Of a stretch of 64,000 nt of DNA, positions 1-60,600 are shown one piece after another (the first letter of the stretch is position 1; the number at the start of each line of letters is the position of its first letter). The position numbers and the translations under genes are program-made. Under the pieces are notes generated by a model. It ran no database searches. It was not told the origin of the DNA and saw only the letters and a program-made list of their open reading frames with translations. The stretch comes from Rugalucina vietnamica (Eukaryota; Mollusca; Bivalvia; Lucinida; Lucinidae): the NCBI GenBank assembly GCA_964017185.1, contig OZ024877.1:5868006-5932005 (forward strand), given 5' to 3'.

Positions 1-1488
1 TTTGAAACGGTGTCATTGTAGTTACTCCGAATCACGATTAACCGCATACTGTCATTTTATGCTCTCAAAGGACTTGGACTGTTTGATGTTTCGATCTAAA
101 GGTATATTTTTACATTCCGGGTATTAATGTTGTAAAATTAAGTGTAAGAATGAAATAATCTGTGTTTTTTAACAAGCATCATATAAACAAAGGTTATGAC
201 TTTCTTAGATTAAGAAGCACAACCCATACATGCCGCCGAAAAGGGCATATGTTTTGGTCCTCGGAATATTGCATAAGGTTCACTATATGACCACATGCTC
301 AGAATTTGAAGGATAAACCCATTGGTGGTGATATTTTTTCCATGATTCGGATTACCTCCAACTGATTCGCTTTGACTTCAATTATGCATAAACTTTTACG
401 CTCCAGTGGTCACAGTTGCATGCTTGATCAAAAATGAAAACCATTACAGTTGATGAGGAACTAAATTGGCTTCAAGATAATACTAAGTTTATAATACTCA
501 AATCATTCATATGTGCATGCGCAGCAATTTTCATGAACTTGATCCGGAATGGGTAGAATAATTGTATTTGTTTTCCTGTAAGCCAGGAGAGTACCCAGAC
601 GCGCATGGTTAAGTGTGTATAGACAGAATATTGCTTTATATTTCCCAATTTGAACATACATTTTTGACAGAAAGAAAATGTTCTTGATCTAATTTGCCTT
701 TAAAGGGTAGTCAGCTCTACCTATTTCACTGTTTATTGGATAGTAGAAAAATTCAGTACTTTAAGTATGGCAAGATCATCACTCCACCTACCCTCACTGA
801 TTTTATAGTCATGAGTTACCCATCCCTTTGCACTGGAGTATACCGGTACATGGTTTAAGCACTGGATAAAGAGAGAGAGCATTTACCTTGAAAGCTAGAA
901 AGCACAGGTGAACCCCTTGCAAAGTGAATGTTTTACCACAAGAAATGAACCATTTTGTTTTCATTCATGTACAATGTTGTATTCCAGCATACATTTAATT
1001 TAGCAAGCAGTCTGTGTTTTCATACTTTTTGTGTAATTATTTCAGAATCCTCTTATTTGCTCATGTTTTCTGAATATACATGTACATGTATAAACAGATT
1101 ACCAAGTCTGATATGGGCATGCACTATGATAGTTGGAAAATACTTTTATATGTATCTTTTATGTTGCAGAAGCTTATAACATATTAAAGATTTTTATGGT
1201 GAAACTCATTGATTTAGATCTACTTTTTTGTTTGGCAGGACTTAAGAAGCACTTTTTAAAAATGAGCGATTATTATAGTGACCTGTGAACATTGACATGC
1301 TTGCACTGGCTGCATTATATATTTATTGACATACTTTGTAAATGTTTTAAGTTGTCAGTCAGTTTTTCATGTTGCACAAGTCCAATGGAGCTGTGAGAAA
1401 TAGATGCCTCCCTGCAGAGCTGCCAACCAAATAAATAAATGAGTACCAGTTTCCTGCTAAGAAGCAGTCATAACCTTTGTTTATATGA
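1..1488. other. WDR7 intron, no gene seen
   Basis: AT-rich intron upstream of exon w1. A 26-base word, tagattaagaagcacaacc plus catacatg, recurs at about 3244, and cataacctttgtttatatga occurs inverted near 180 and 1470, so old repeats are present. No further WDR7 exon was recognised. Confidence 0.6.
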
Positions 1489-1619
1489 ATGGCATCATGA
1501 GAAAACTAACATTGTGGTTTCCAATCAGGTTTGACACAAACTGAGCTGTACAAGCACAGAAGATGACTAGAGGCTGGAAATTTTGGATTTATAATGCAGA
1601 AGAATTGTATTATCCGGTG
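1489..1619 (-). repeat. Decayed MITE fragment
   Basis: Matches the hairpin MITE from atcatgagaaaactaacatt through aggtttgacacaaactgag to gtattatccggtgat. The hairpin and right end are absent. Confidence 0.7.
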
Positions 1620-1769
1620 ATATATTGCAGCAACTTTCAATACATTATGACAGCCCAATGTTTGGTAAAAGTCTCTCCAAAATAGAGGCGATATCCTGAC
1701 ATGTCAAAAGCTGTCAACTGGGGAATTCAGCAACATAAGAAACAGACAAATCTTCTATGATATTTCCAG

Positions 1770-51493
<49,724 letters not shown>

Positions 51494-51722
51494 ATATTAC
51501 CAAGTTCGCAAATGTTAGCTAAAGTTTTGGCTAATATTCATGTCGCTCATACTCAAATTCTCCTTAATATTTCAAATACCTCAGTTGGATACTTATTCTG
51601 GTTAATAGATTGCCTGTATGTAAACTCAAGAACTTGTGAATAATCTGGAAATGGAAAATTCATGAAATCAAGGGCACTCAAAAATACTGAACTTACAGTA
51701 TCATGCTAGCTAGTGCAATATA

Positions 51723-52052
51723 CTGCAAGATATCCCAGTTGACAATGGTGAAAATATAGTGTGACAGTCTATAGTTTTGCCCTAAGAAATACAGCAATTG
51801 AATTCTGCAGTACATGTAACTTAGTCTAACTTGGAGATGCATGGTTGGCAAGTGGTGGGGTGTAGAATCTGGATTTAGAAACCTCAAGCTCCACTGCAAG
51901 ATATCCCAGTTGACAATGGTGACAGTCTATAGTTTTGCCCTAAGAAATACAGCAATTGAATTCTGCAGTACATATAACTTAGTCTAACTTTGAGATGCAT
52001 GGTTGGCGAGTGGTGGAGTGTAGAACCTGGATTTAGAAACCTCAAGCTCCAC
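51723..52052 (+). repeat. Tandem duplication in the WDR7 3' UTR region
   Basis: Two adjacent copies start at 51723 and 51894 with ctgcaagatatcccagttga and end near caagctccac. They are very similar; the second lacks about 13 bases. High identity implies a recent event. Confidence 0.9.
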
Positions 52053-52176
52053 CGGATTATGTCTTTTAGCAGGACACGTACAGGCCACCCCAATATTCTG
52101 TCACAAACAATTCTTTGTTTATTTAGTTTTACCTATGCCGTAGTAGATCTTTAACAAAGATATTGGTAAAAATGTA

Positions 52177-52182
52177 AATAAA
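52177..52182 (+). terminator. Candidate WDR7 polyadenylation signal AATAAA
   Basis: A canonical hexamer 684 bases after the stop codon and before the MITE insertion. A second candidate sits at 52552-52557. Confidence 0.45.
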
Positions 52183-52239
52183 CAATGGATTGTTTTTGCC
52201 ACTAGAAGTCATCAGACCTGTAAAGGGGCCTATTTATAT

Positions 52240-52480
52240 GAGCTGCCTCGTGGGAAAACCAACAATGTGGTTTCCGAACAGGTCCGACACAAACCGGCCT
52301 GTACAAGCACAGAAAAGAGCTAGAAGCTTGAAATTTTGGATTTAAGTAGAAGAGGAATTGTACTATCCGAGTAGCGAAAACAAAGGCGCTGATCAGCTTC
52401 GCGGTACGCGGTTACCGCGAAGCTGATCTGCACCTTTGTTTTCGCCTATGCAGATTGTTGGTTTTCCCATGGGGCGGCTC
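52240..52480 (-). mobile_element. Hairpin MITE copy 18 (expanded stem tip)
   Basis: Target duplication ATAT. The stem tip has a small internal duplication (gcggtacgcggttaccgc). It lies downstream of WDR7, just after the first candidate poly(A) signal. Confidence 0.92.
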
Positions 52481-52636
52481 ATATAGTAAGATGGAAGACT
52501 ATTAGCAAGCCTCTGAATCGTGTTTCTTTTATCATGTTTATAGTATATTGTAATAAAGTTATAAAAATCATGACCCTCATGTAGATAATGTAAATATAGG
52601 ATATATTTATTCTAGTCAATTGTTAAAATAACTAAT

Positions 52637-52791
52637 CCATTGCATGGCAAAACCAGGATAATTCTGCACCGCCTGTGAAAACCGAACAGCCTGCACTTCT
52701 GTTCAGTTAAATGGGGCTTACTTTTTGTAAACTGACAAACTGATCAGACCAGGAAGGGGTGAAGTTGTTGGTTTTGTCATGCAGTGGTTTA
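52637..52791 (-). repeat. Decayed MITE relic
   Basis: cattgcatggcaaaaccagg at the left and ttggttttgtcatgcagtgg at the right resemble the MITE ends; the interior is diverged. Confidence 0.5.
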
Positions 52792-53433
52792 AATAATGTC
52801 AGTCTGTGATGCACAAAATTTTTGTTATGGGAAAATATGTCATAAGGATGGAATCAGTTATGACTCAAACCAGCCTGCTTAACTAGAGACTGGGTGGAGG
52901 CTCTAGTTATATGGTACATGTATGTGAAAACAGTGATGAGTAGACTGGTCAGACTTGGTTCTTACAAGGACTGGACAGGTTTTCACTTGACAAGGCTATA
53001 TTATCTTCCAAAAGAATTCCATAACATATTGTTGATGTCATTATGGTACAGTTTGGCCATTAGGACAGTGGAGACATGATCTGTATCCACTATAACTCTG
53101 GTCATCTGTCTGGTTGTCTGTAAAAGGTTCACAAAATTTCAGATCAACATAAATGTACTGTGAGCAAATTGCAAGGAAGACTTCATGACATTTCTACCAT
53201 TTTCAAATGACATCTTTGTATGTTTAAGGGACCATTCCATAGTATGTTGTTATTTATAAGTGTATACAATGAAAAAGTTTATCGCTGGAGTGTTTGTCAT
53301 TCTTTTTTTTTTTCCTATGATTTTTAATCTCAAAGTTTCTACAGGAAAATCAATCCCTGCAAGTTATGCAATCCCCCACGCTAGATACAAGCTAAGTTAT
53401 GTGAAAAAATACAGGCTCTCCCTAAACACAGGA
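52792..53433. other. Intergenic, between WDR7 and H5
   Basis: AT-rich; short frames show no motif. Confidence 0.55.
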
Positions 53434-54945
53434 AACCAGAGGACCAATGGTCCTGTAAACGCTCACCTGAGATCTTCTGCATATACATGTACCAATAAAC
53501 ATGTTTGAAAAGTATGGTATTTAACACCAGTGCAGGGGCAGATGACGCCCTTGGGCCATTTTCTTTTTTCAGAATAATCAATATTCTGTCCATTTGCCAA
53601 TTTCCTGCTGGCTTTTCCTTTCAAATGACATTTTAACAGTTTTCCCCATTCAAATGCATAGGCAACCCATGTTGACCTTGCCATAATCTTGGTCAAGGTC
53701 ATCACAGGGTCATGATTTATACATACATTGGAGTACTTTAGCCATCAATGCTTCACACCAAGTTTCCTTGAAATCAGTCTATTGGTTTCAGAGAAGAAGA
53801 TTTTTGAAGGGTTTTTACCATATATGGGCATGATGGCCATCTTGGTCATGTGACCTAAATTATTAAAATACACATTGGTTCCCCCATCCTATGGATGCTT
53901 CACATAAAATTTGGCTTTAATTGGCCAAGCAGTTTCAGAAGAGAAGATGTTTCAATATTATGGTAATATACATGTATATTGCCCCGGGGTGGGGCCATAT
54001 ATGCCCTTGGGTTCAACTTTTTTTAGAATCATTAATATTCAGTCCTACTAACTATTTCCTGCAAGATTTTCACCTCAAATGACTTTTTAAAAGTTTTCCC
54101 CATTCAAATGCATAGGCGACCTATGTTGACCTTGTCATAAAATAGGTTAAGGTCACCACAGGGTCATGATTTATATATACATTGTAGTACTTTAGCCATT
54201 GATGCTTCATGCCAAGTTTCTTTGAAATCGGTGCACCAGTTCTTGAGATTTTTGAAGGGTTTTTACCGTATATGGGCATGGCGACCATCTTGGTCATGTG
54301 ACCTAGATTATTTATATACACATTGATTTCCCCATTCTATAGATGCTTCAAATAAAATTTGGCTTTGATTCGCCAAGCGGTTTCAGAGGAGAAGATGTTT
54401 GAATATTAAGGAGATATACATGTATATTGCCGGGGTGGGGCACATGAGCCCCTGGGGTCCACTTTTTTTCAGATTCATTTATATTCAGTCCTACTGCCCA
54501 TTTCCTGCAAGACTTTCACTTTAAATGATATTTTAAAAATTTTCCCCATTCAAATGCATTGGCGACCTATGTTGACCTTGCCGTAAAATAGGTCAAGGTC
54601 ATCATAGGGTCATGATTTATATACACGTTGTAGTGCTTGAGCCATCAATGCTTCATGCCAAGTTTTGTTGAAATCGGTCCACCGGTTCTGGAGAAGAAGA
54701 TTTTTGAAGGGTTTTTACCATATATGGGCATGGCGGCCATCTTGGTCATGTGACCTGGATTTGTTATATACACATTGGTTCCCCCTGCCTACAGATGCTT
54801 CATATAAAATTTGGCTTTGATTGGCCAAGCGGTTTCAGAGAAGAAGATCTTTGAAAATGGTGGACGACAGACGGACGACGACGGACGGACGCCGGAGCAT
54901 GGGTATACTATAAGCTCACCTGTGAGCCTTCGGCTCAGGTGAGCT
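53434..54945 (-). mobile_element. Large element H5 (AGCTCACCTGAG family)
   Basis: A minus-oriented copy with its 3' end (aaccagaggaccaatggtcc) at the left. Three core units follow, then a short CCGTCGTC run and the 5' hairpin cggctcaggtgagct at the right. It lies between WDR7 and VAC14 and is closest to H2. Confidence 0.87.
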
Positions 54946-55128
54946 AATGACAAAATAGCTTATAACACTCAAGAATCCCAATTTATTGCTCACTCAATTC
55001 ATGAACAGGTATTCTAGAAAGGTGAAGTTTAGAGCATTTACGGCTATTTATTTTGTTTCTACACAAATGCCCTGTGCCCCAAACAGATGGAAATTATTCT
55101 TTTGGTAGCCAGCCATGTGTTGTGTCAA

Positions 55129-55538
55129 GGTTCATACAGTCTTGAAAAGGCCTTGAATTTTGGAGGTTGTCTTAAAAAGGCCTTAAATTGCATGGGAGGC
55201 CCTGAAAAGCCCGAGATGCCTTGTAACCAATATGTTTGGGCCTTAAATCTAATTCTCTGCTGATTCTGTGTTCTCTCCAAAGATTTTGATTCCCCCCCCC
55301 CCCCCCCCCCCCATGAAAATCGGTAGCCATTCTCCAATTCTCTTTTTTGACAAAATATTCTATTATATTCTGTTTTTGTTAAGTAGTAATGCCTACACGT
55401 TAGTCATGCTAATAGTCATTTTTTTTTTTTGCAACATCTACCATAAAACGTAGTCACGCAGGAAAAGTGAAAATATGTATCCTTAAATTTGCTTGAAAAA
55501 GGCCTTAAATTTATGTTTGGAAAGTCTGTATGAACCAT
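55129..55538. repeat. Inverted-end repeat with GGCCTTAAAT words
   Basis: aggttcatacagtcttgaaa at the left is mirrored by aaagtctgtatgaacc at the right. aaggccttaaatt recurs inside. A 20-base poly-C run occurs near 55293. Confidence 0.6.
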
Positions 55539-55876
55539 GTGAGCAGTGTCCCAGAACTGGCTGACACACATCTGACAGTGTTTGAAATACTATCTTTTTT
55601 CTGTAACTGCTTAACGTCCGAGGAAGACTTCTATAGAGTAAAGGTCATACAAAGAAAAGATGTAAGTCCCATTCTGAATCTTTATTTATAACAATACCCA
55701 TATTGCAACAAAACAATAATACAGGAATGCCAGACGTAGTAAAATTACAGGGCCATTGCTGCTGATTCAAGAGGACCATAGGTCAATTAGCAGTGAAAGA
55801 AATGTGCACTTAGCACTGGTATCCTACCTCTGGCTAGGATAACTGACCATACCGGCATGACCTTAGCTTAATAACT

Positions 55877-56044
55877 GAGCCGCCACATGGGAAAACCAAC
55901 AATCTGCAGCTACTCGGATATTACAATTTCTCTTCTACTTAAAAACGAAATTTCAAGCTTCTAGCTCTTTTCTGTGCTTGTGCAAGTCGATTTGTGTCGG
56001 ACCTGTTCGGAAACCACATTGTTGGTTTTCCCATGAGGGGGCTC
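55877..56044 (+). mobile_element. Hairpin MITE copy 19 lacking the hairpin
   Basis: A 168-base copy. Sequence goes directly from aaaaccaacaatctgcag to ctactcggatattacaattt, so the whole internal palindrome has been lost while both flanking parts remain. Ends gagccgccacatggg / catgagggggctc. Confidence 0.9.
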
Positions 56045-56202
56045 AATTGTAGATGTAAAGCACTACTTTATTAATCTTTTCAAAATCAAAATGATGTTCC
56101 CTCAAAAGAAAACCTGTAGCTTACTTTTGCAAAAGCAATGATCCAGATAAGCAGGTGAATAGAAGCACAGCCAATCTAACAGCACCTTTAGCTTTTCAAC
56201 AT

Positions 56203-56290
56203 GGTACAATTTTGTTCTTCCTATATCTGAAATCTAAAACCTCTAGTTGTCTTTTGTGTTTATATAGCCTGGTTTGCGCAAGACCAGGTC
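56203..56290 (+). repeat. MITE fragment
   Basis: Contains the non-hairpin half of the MITE (gtacaattttgttcttccta, ctgaaatctaaaacctctag, agcctggtttgcgcaagacc), cut off on both sides. Confidence 0.6.
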
Positions 56291-56530
56291 CCGAGGTTAT
56301 AAAACTTTTTTCATGCTCAGCTCAGCTGAGTCTAAAATTTATCCTGCTCATAAATGTTAAAATGCCAACAATTGTTGGCATTTTAACATTTATGAGCAGG
56401 ATAAATTACTAGTTTTTGAGTTTTGAACCTGAATTTTCCACCAATTTTGACTATTTAAACATTTATGAGCAGTTGAAATTTCATGCTCAGCTGAGCTGAG
56501 CTTGAAAAAAGTTTTACAACCTCGGGGCCA
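56286..56530. repeat. Nested palindrome element
   Basis: Outer arms aggttataaaacttttttca and gaaaaaagttttacaacctc, then ctcagctcagctgag / ctcagctgagctgag. The centre is a perfect 72-base palindrome (56336-56407; arms of 36 bases with no loop, tip caacaattgttg). Confidence 0.85.
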
Positions 56531-56781
56531 GATGGGAAATGCTGAAAGCAGGTTTTCTCTAGCTGTAGCTCATATGTTGAAACTAACCATCAGAAACCTT
56601 GCTTTGGCAATTGTTAAAGAAAACCATACAATATTTTACTGTGAAATATCATAACTGATATACAGCTATTATTTTGTTCAAAAGTATTCAAACTAAATCT
56701 TAAGAAAAGTTAAAGCAATCACAGTCTGACATTTATTGGTTAGATAATTTTACATCTCTTGTTTTCAGTCGAGGTAGAATG

Positions 56782-56964
56782 CATGCGTGGATCTAGAAAT
56801 TTTCATGAGAGGGGGTCCAACGAAAATAGTAATTTTTGGTCACAGACGTGGGGGGGTCCAACCCACCAAAAATCCCGAAATTACCTTTTTTAAGGTAAAA
56901 TTTTTAAATTCCAGGGGGGGTCCGGACCCCCGGTCCCCCCCCCCCCCCTCTGGATCCGCGCATG
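56782..56964. repeat. GC-rich inverted-end element
   Basis: catgcgtggatctagaaatt at the left mirrors tggatccgcgcatg at the right. Inside are ggggtccaac repeats, a gggggtccggaccccc palindrome and a poly-C run. Confidence 0.65.
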
Positions 56965-56967
56965 GAA

Positions 56968-57115
56968 TGGAACCACTGCTTCCTGGGTATCAACCAATAC
57001 TATGGGGAGTTAATCCATCATGCACAAGGACACAACTTTGTGCCAGAGGGGTTTTGAACCCAAGACCTCGCAATTCAGAATCAGATGTTATACTACATGG
57101 CCATGGATCTCACCT
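56968..57115 (-). mobile_element. Decayed SINE, minus orientation
   Basis: atgcacaaggacacaacttt, ggttttgaacccaagacctc and tacatggccatggatctcac form a reversed tRNA-like head and body. Confidence 0.5.
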
Positions 57116-57469
57116 ATGCTTTTGTTTAATAGCAGCAAAACAGGTTTTCTCATGACAGGATTCAGCAATAATAATCACAATAAATCAGATACTGTTTCCC
57201 AAGAAATAACAAAAGACAAAAATAAATATTGCACAAGAATGCCAGCACTATTAATGAATCCAGTCGAGTAATCAAGATGTGCATTTTGAGGGTACCTTGG
57301 AGTTTAATTATGGTTGTTTCTCCATAGTGTGACCATAAACTGTATGCAGTCATAAGAATGCACATCCAGTGAAAGCAAAATACTAAAATTACTATGGAAA
57401 AACTACCAAAATTATTTCACATATACCACAAAATATCCAGCTTAATAAGTTAACTGAAAATGCCAATCA
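57116..57469 (-). other. Probable VAC14 3' UTR side, no feature recognised
   Basis: Directly downstream of the VAC14 stop codon. No clear minus-strand AATAAA close by; the nearest seen is at 56732-56737. Confidence 0.4.
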
Positions 57470-57617
57470 CTACTTCTTGTAAGGTAGTAGGAATGCTGTA
57501 TGTCTCTTCCTGGCCTCTCTGTGACGGGCCTGCACCATCTTAAAATGTTCTAGAAGACCATCAAAGTCAATGTCTCTCACATGTTCTCTACTGTCTGTCA
57601 CTTTGTCAGCAGGTTTA
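57470..57617 (-). CDS. VAC14: VAC14 terminal exon
   Basis: Encodes [40 protein letters not shown] and AFLLPYKK, then TAG. Vertebrate counterpart: DYAELLQHFEKVQNKHLEVR. The acceptor is tttttcag. Confidence 0.94.
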
Positions 57618-60600
57618 CTGAAAAATATAAAATGTACCTCTGTGCTGCATAAAAAATGATATACATCAGTATAACAAACTACTGCGTATATACAAGCTTC
57701 GAAAACATCAAAGATGCCTTTAAAAATTAAAGAAATGTAGGTTTTGAAAATTTCTGTTATAAAAATAAGTCATTAAAGGTAGTGTATTTACTTCTACAAG
57801 TTGATGTCACATTGGTTCTGTATTTGGTGAGCTGTCCAAGCAAGATGAAATTTGGTGATTGTTGAATACCAGTATTTAAAACTGATTTAACCAAATGCTG
57901 ACAATCAAATTTGTAATAGTGATCAATAGTGGCTTGAATATTTTAATAAATTTTGTCATCTCTTTTGTAGAAAAAGTACTTGTCAGACTGATTACAATGC
58001 TTTTTTAACTACCTTTGTGACACTGTAGCTAAGTGGAAGTTAGGTATACAGTTGAGTCGTCTCCGTAGTAACTGGAAGGCCTCCGACTGAGGTAGTAACA
58101 TTAGCAGGCCGTAAAGACTTTTGATCAACTCCTGGCTGTTGTCGGTATCTAACAACTGAAGACGTAGATCTGTAATATGGAGATAAAAAACCTTGTGTAA
58201 ATATGATGATGATATTTTGTAATTATGTGAGCATGCCCTCAGGATGTACTTTTTCAGGTATGATCATAACAAGTGGTGGTAAAATAATGCACCAGTCATT
58301 TGCATCCACGGCTCCCCCGGGGCCGGGGAATAGCGGGGCTTTTAACTTTTCAATTTTTAAAGCCCGGCTAAAAGCCCGGCACTGCCGGGCAAGATTTTTG
58401 GTAAAACCCCTGCTAAAAGCCCCGGCTCCCCAGGGGCTGACAATAACGTGGAACAACAGCTGGGAGTTGTTCTGTTGAAACTGAAACATGGGAGAAGGGC
58501 CTCATTTTATGCATGTAAATGTTTAGGTGCATTTGGAAATTAAATAAGTACCATAAAGATATTTAAATGTTAAAAATATCATTAAAATCTAATTTGAATT
58601 AATGTGACAGTGTATTGGTGGGAAATCATAACCCCGGCAAATCCCCGGCACTGCTGGGACACATCAGAGGTTAAAGCCAGGCACTTTAGCCCCACTATGT
58701 CCCCGCTATCCCCGGCCCCGGGGGAGCCGGGGATACAAATGACTGGTGCATAACAAACATCAATTTATTAGGAATATTGTCACAGATTATTGTGTTTATC
58801 TGCAATGTCGATCAACACAACAAAGCACCTGTGTATGGTAAAATTCCTCTTACTTATTTAAGTTGCATTGTGGGAAAGGCGAAGATCAGCTTTACAAATA
58901 TACTGGCACAGAAACAAAATGTTCCTGTTTTGAGTCATATCTGGTTGGAAACTGTGAAGATTTCTTTCTTCTGACAAATCTCAGTTAAACAGCAGCAAAT
59001 CTCTGTGGTCATACTAGGAAAGAAATCCAAATATTAGATTTCATATTGGACAAAGCACATTTCTTATTTGTTTCCTCTGTGACATTAATATACTTACATG
59101 CAAAGATAGGTGACTCTATAAGTTGTATAAGTTTGTCAATCTCATTTAGAAAATCTACAGTAATCTCTAAGGAACCACTAAATCTAGTTAAGGAGCAAAT
59201 ATTTTATGAATATCTGATATTTCAAAACAGTAAGGCAAGTGCAATTGGTTAATTCTTGGTGTTTTTTTTTTGCACATCAATTAAGGTAATTCAAAGTTTG
59301 GTCAAAATATACATTGCTTACTGTCAAACCCTTTTGAGGATATATTTAATATCTTGCATGAGGCTAAGCTTTTGGTCACCAGGTCTTTCCAGAGGGCACG
59401 GGGCTTCAATAAACACTGCCAAACTGTGACAATTTGCCAGTATATTACTCAGATTTCTTGCACATAGCTCTATTTGTTTTTTGTTGTTTTTTTTTGTTGT
59501 TGTTTTTTTGGTGTTGTTGTTTTTTAATTCACTTTTATGTCCCTTTCAAGATTATTTCAGCTCATATGAGATGGGCCAATCAGCAGCAGGGCGAAAATGG
59601 GAGAACCTCGAGAAAAACCACCTGGCACACCCGCAAGCAGAACTTGGCTTGTCTCACATATGACCAGTGCGGGACTCAAACCCACACCAGACACAGCGGT
59701 GAGAAGATAAAGAAACAGCACTCTTAACTGCTCGGCCACGGGGGCTGCATATTTGGCTTTCAATGCCTGTGATGTGATAAAAGTTTCAGTCCACAACTTA
59801 TTGTTTACCGAATAACTTTTTCAAGCTACTTCTGGGCCCAGTTGTTCTAAACTAACGACGTCATTAGTTAACGTTTCGTTAAAATTTCAAACATTAATAT
59901 TACAAATACACTGTTATTTTTTGTTGAAACAAGAGGACCATTGGTCCTGAGAACGCTCACCTGAAGCCTGATCTTGGAGTATTAAGTCATCATGAAATGA
60001 CCTTGACCTTGAATACTCACACACCTTTATTGACTTCACAAGTTGTCTGCATCTGCAAAGTTTCAGGTCTCAGGCTGCAATAGTTTCTAAACCCAGTGAT
60101 TTCTGAGAAAACCATAATTTCAATTTTGATATTTAAATGACCTTGGGTCAAGGTCAACAAATGACCTTGGCCTTCATTAATTACTTACCTTCATTGACTC
60201 CATTAGTTGTCTGCATCTAGCAACTTTCAGGTCTCAGGCTGCAACAGTTTCCAAAATATCCATTGTTTTCGCCTTTTCCCATGTAAAAGCCTATGTTTCC
60301 AAAATTGACCTTGCTGTAAAATAGGTCAAGGTCATCCTAGGGTCATCATTTCAACAAATTATGATGGGCTGGAGTCCCAAATGCTTCATACCAAGTTTCG
60401 CGTAAATCGGCCAGCCGGTTCTGGAGAAGAAGATTTTTGAGTGGTTTTTACCATAGTTGGGCATGGCGGCCATCTTGGTCATGTGACCCGAATTTCGCGA
60501 TCACACTTTCGTTCCCCTTAACCATGGACGCTCCACATAAAATTTCACTTTGATTGGCCAAGCAGTTTCAGAGAAGAAGATCTTTAAAAAGTGTGTATGG

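Larger units (their letters stand above)
51494..52600 (+). other. WDR7: Probable WDR7 3' UTR and downstream region
   Basis: After the stop codon there is no coding signal. The stretch contains a tandem duplication (51723-52052), an AATAAA at 52177-52182, a MITE at 52240-52480 and another AATAAA at 52552-52557. The nearer hexamer would end the transcript before the MITE. Which is used cannot be told from sequence. Confidence 0.5.

Noticed and set aside
55268-55453. Proline-run frame over the poly-C tract
   Set aside because: A homopolymer artefact in low-complexity DNA; the same holds for the glycine and proline runs at 45841-45875.
59640-59747. Possible tRNA-Ser or tRNA-Leu gene on the minus strand
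   Set aside because: The head looks like a type II tRNA, but the acceptor stem does not pair and a SINE body follows.
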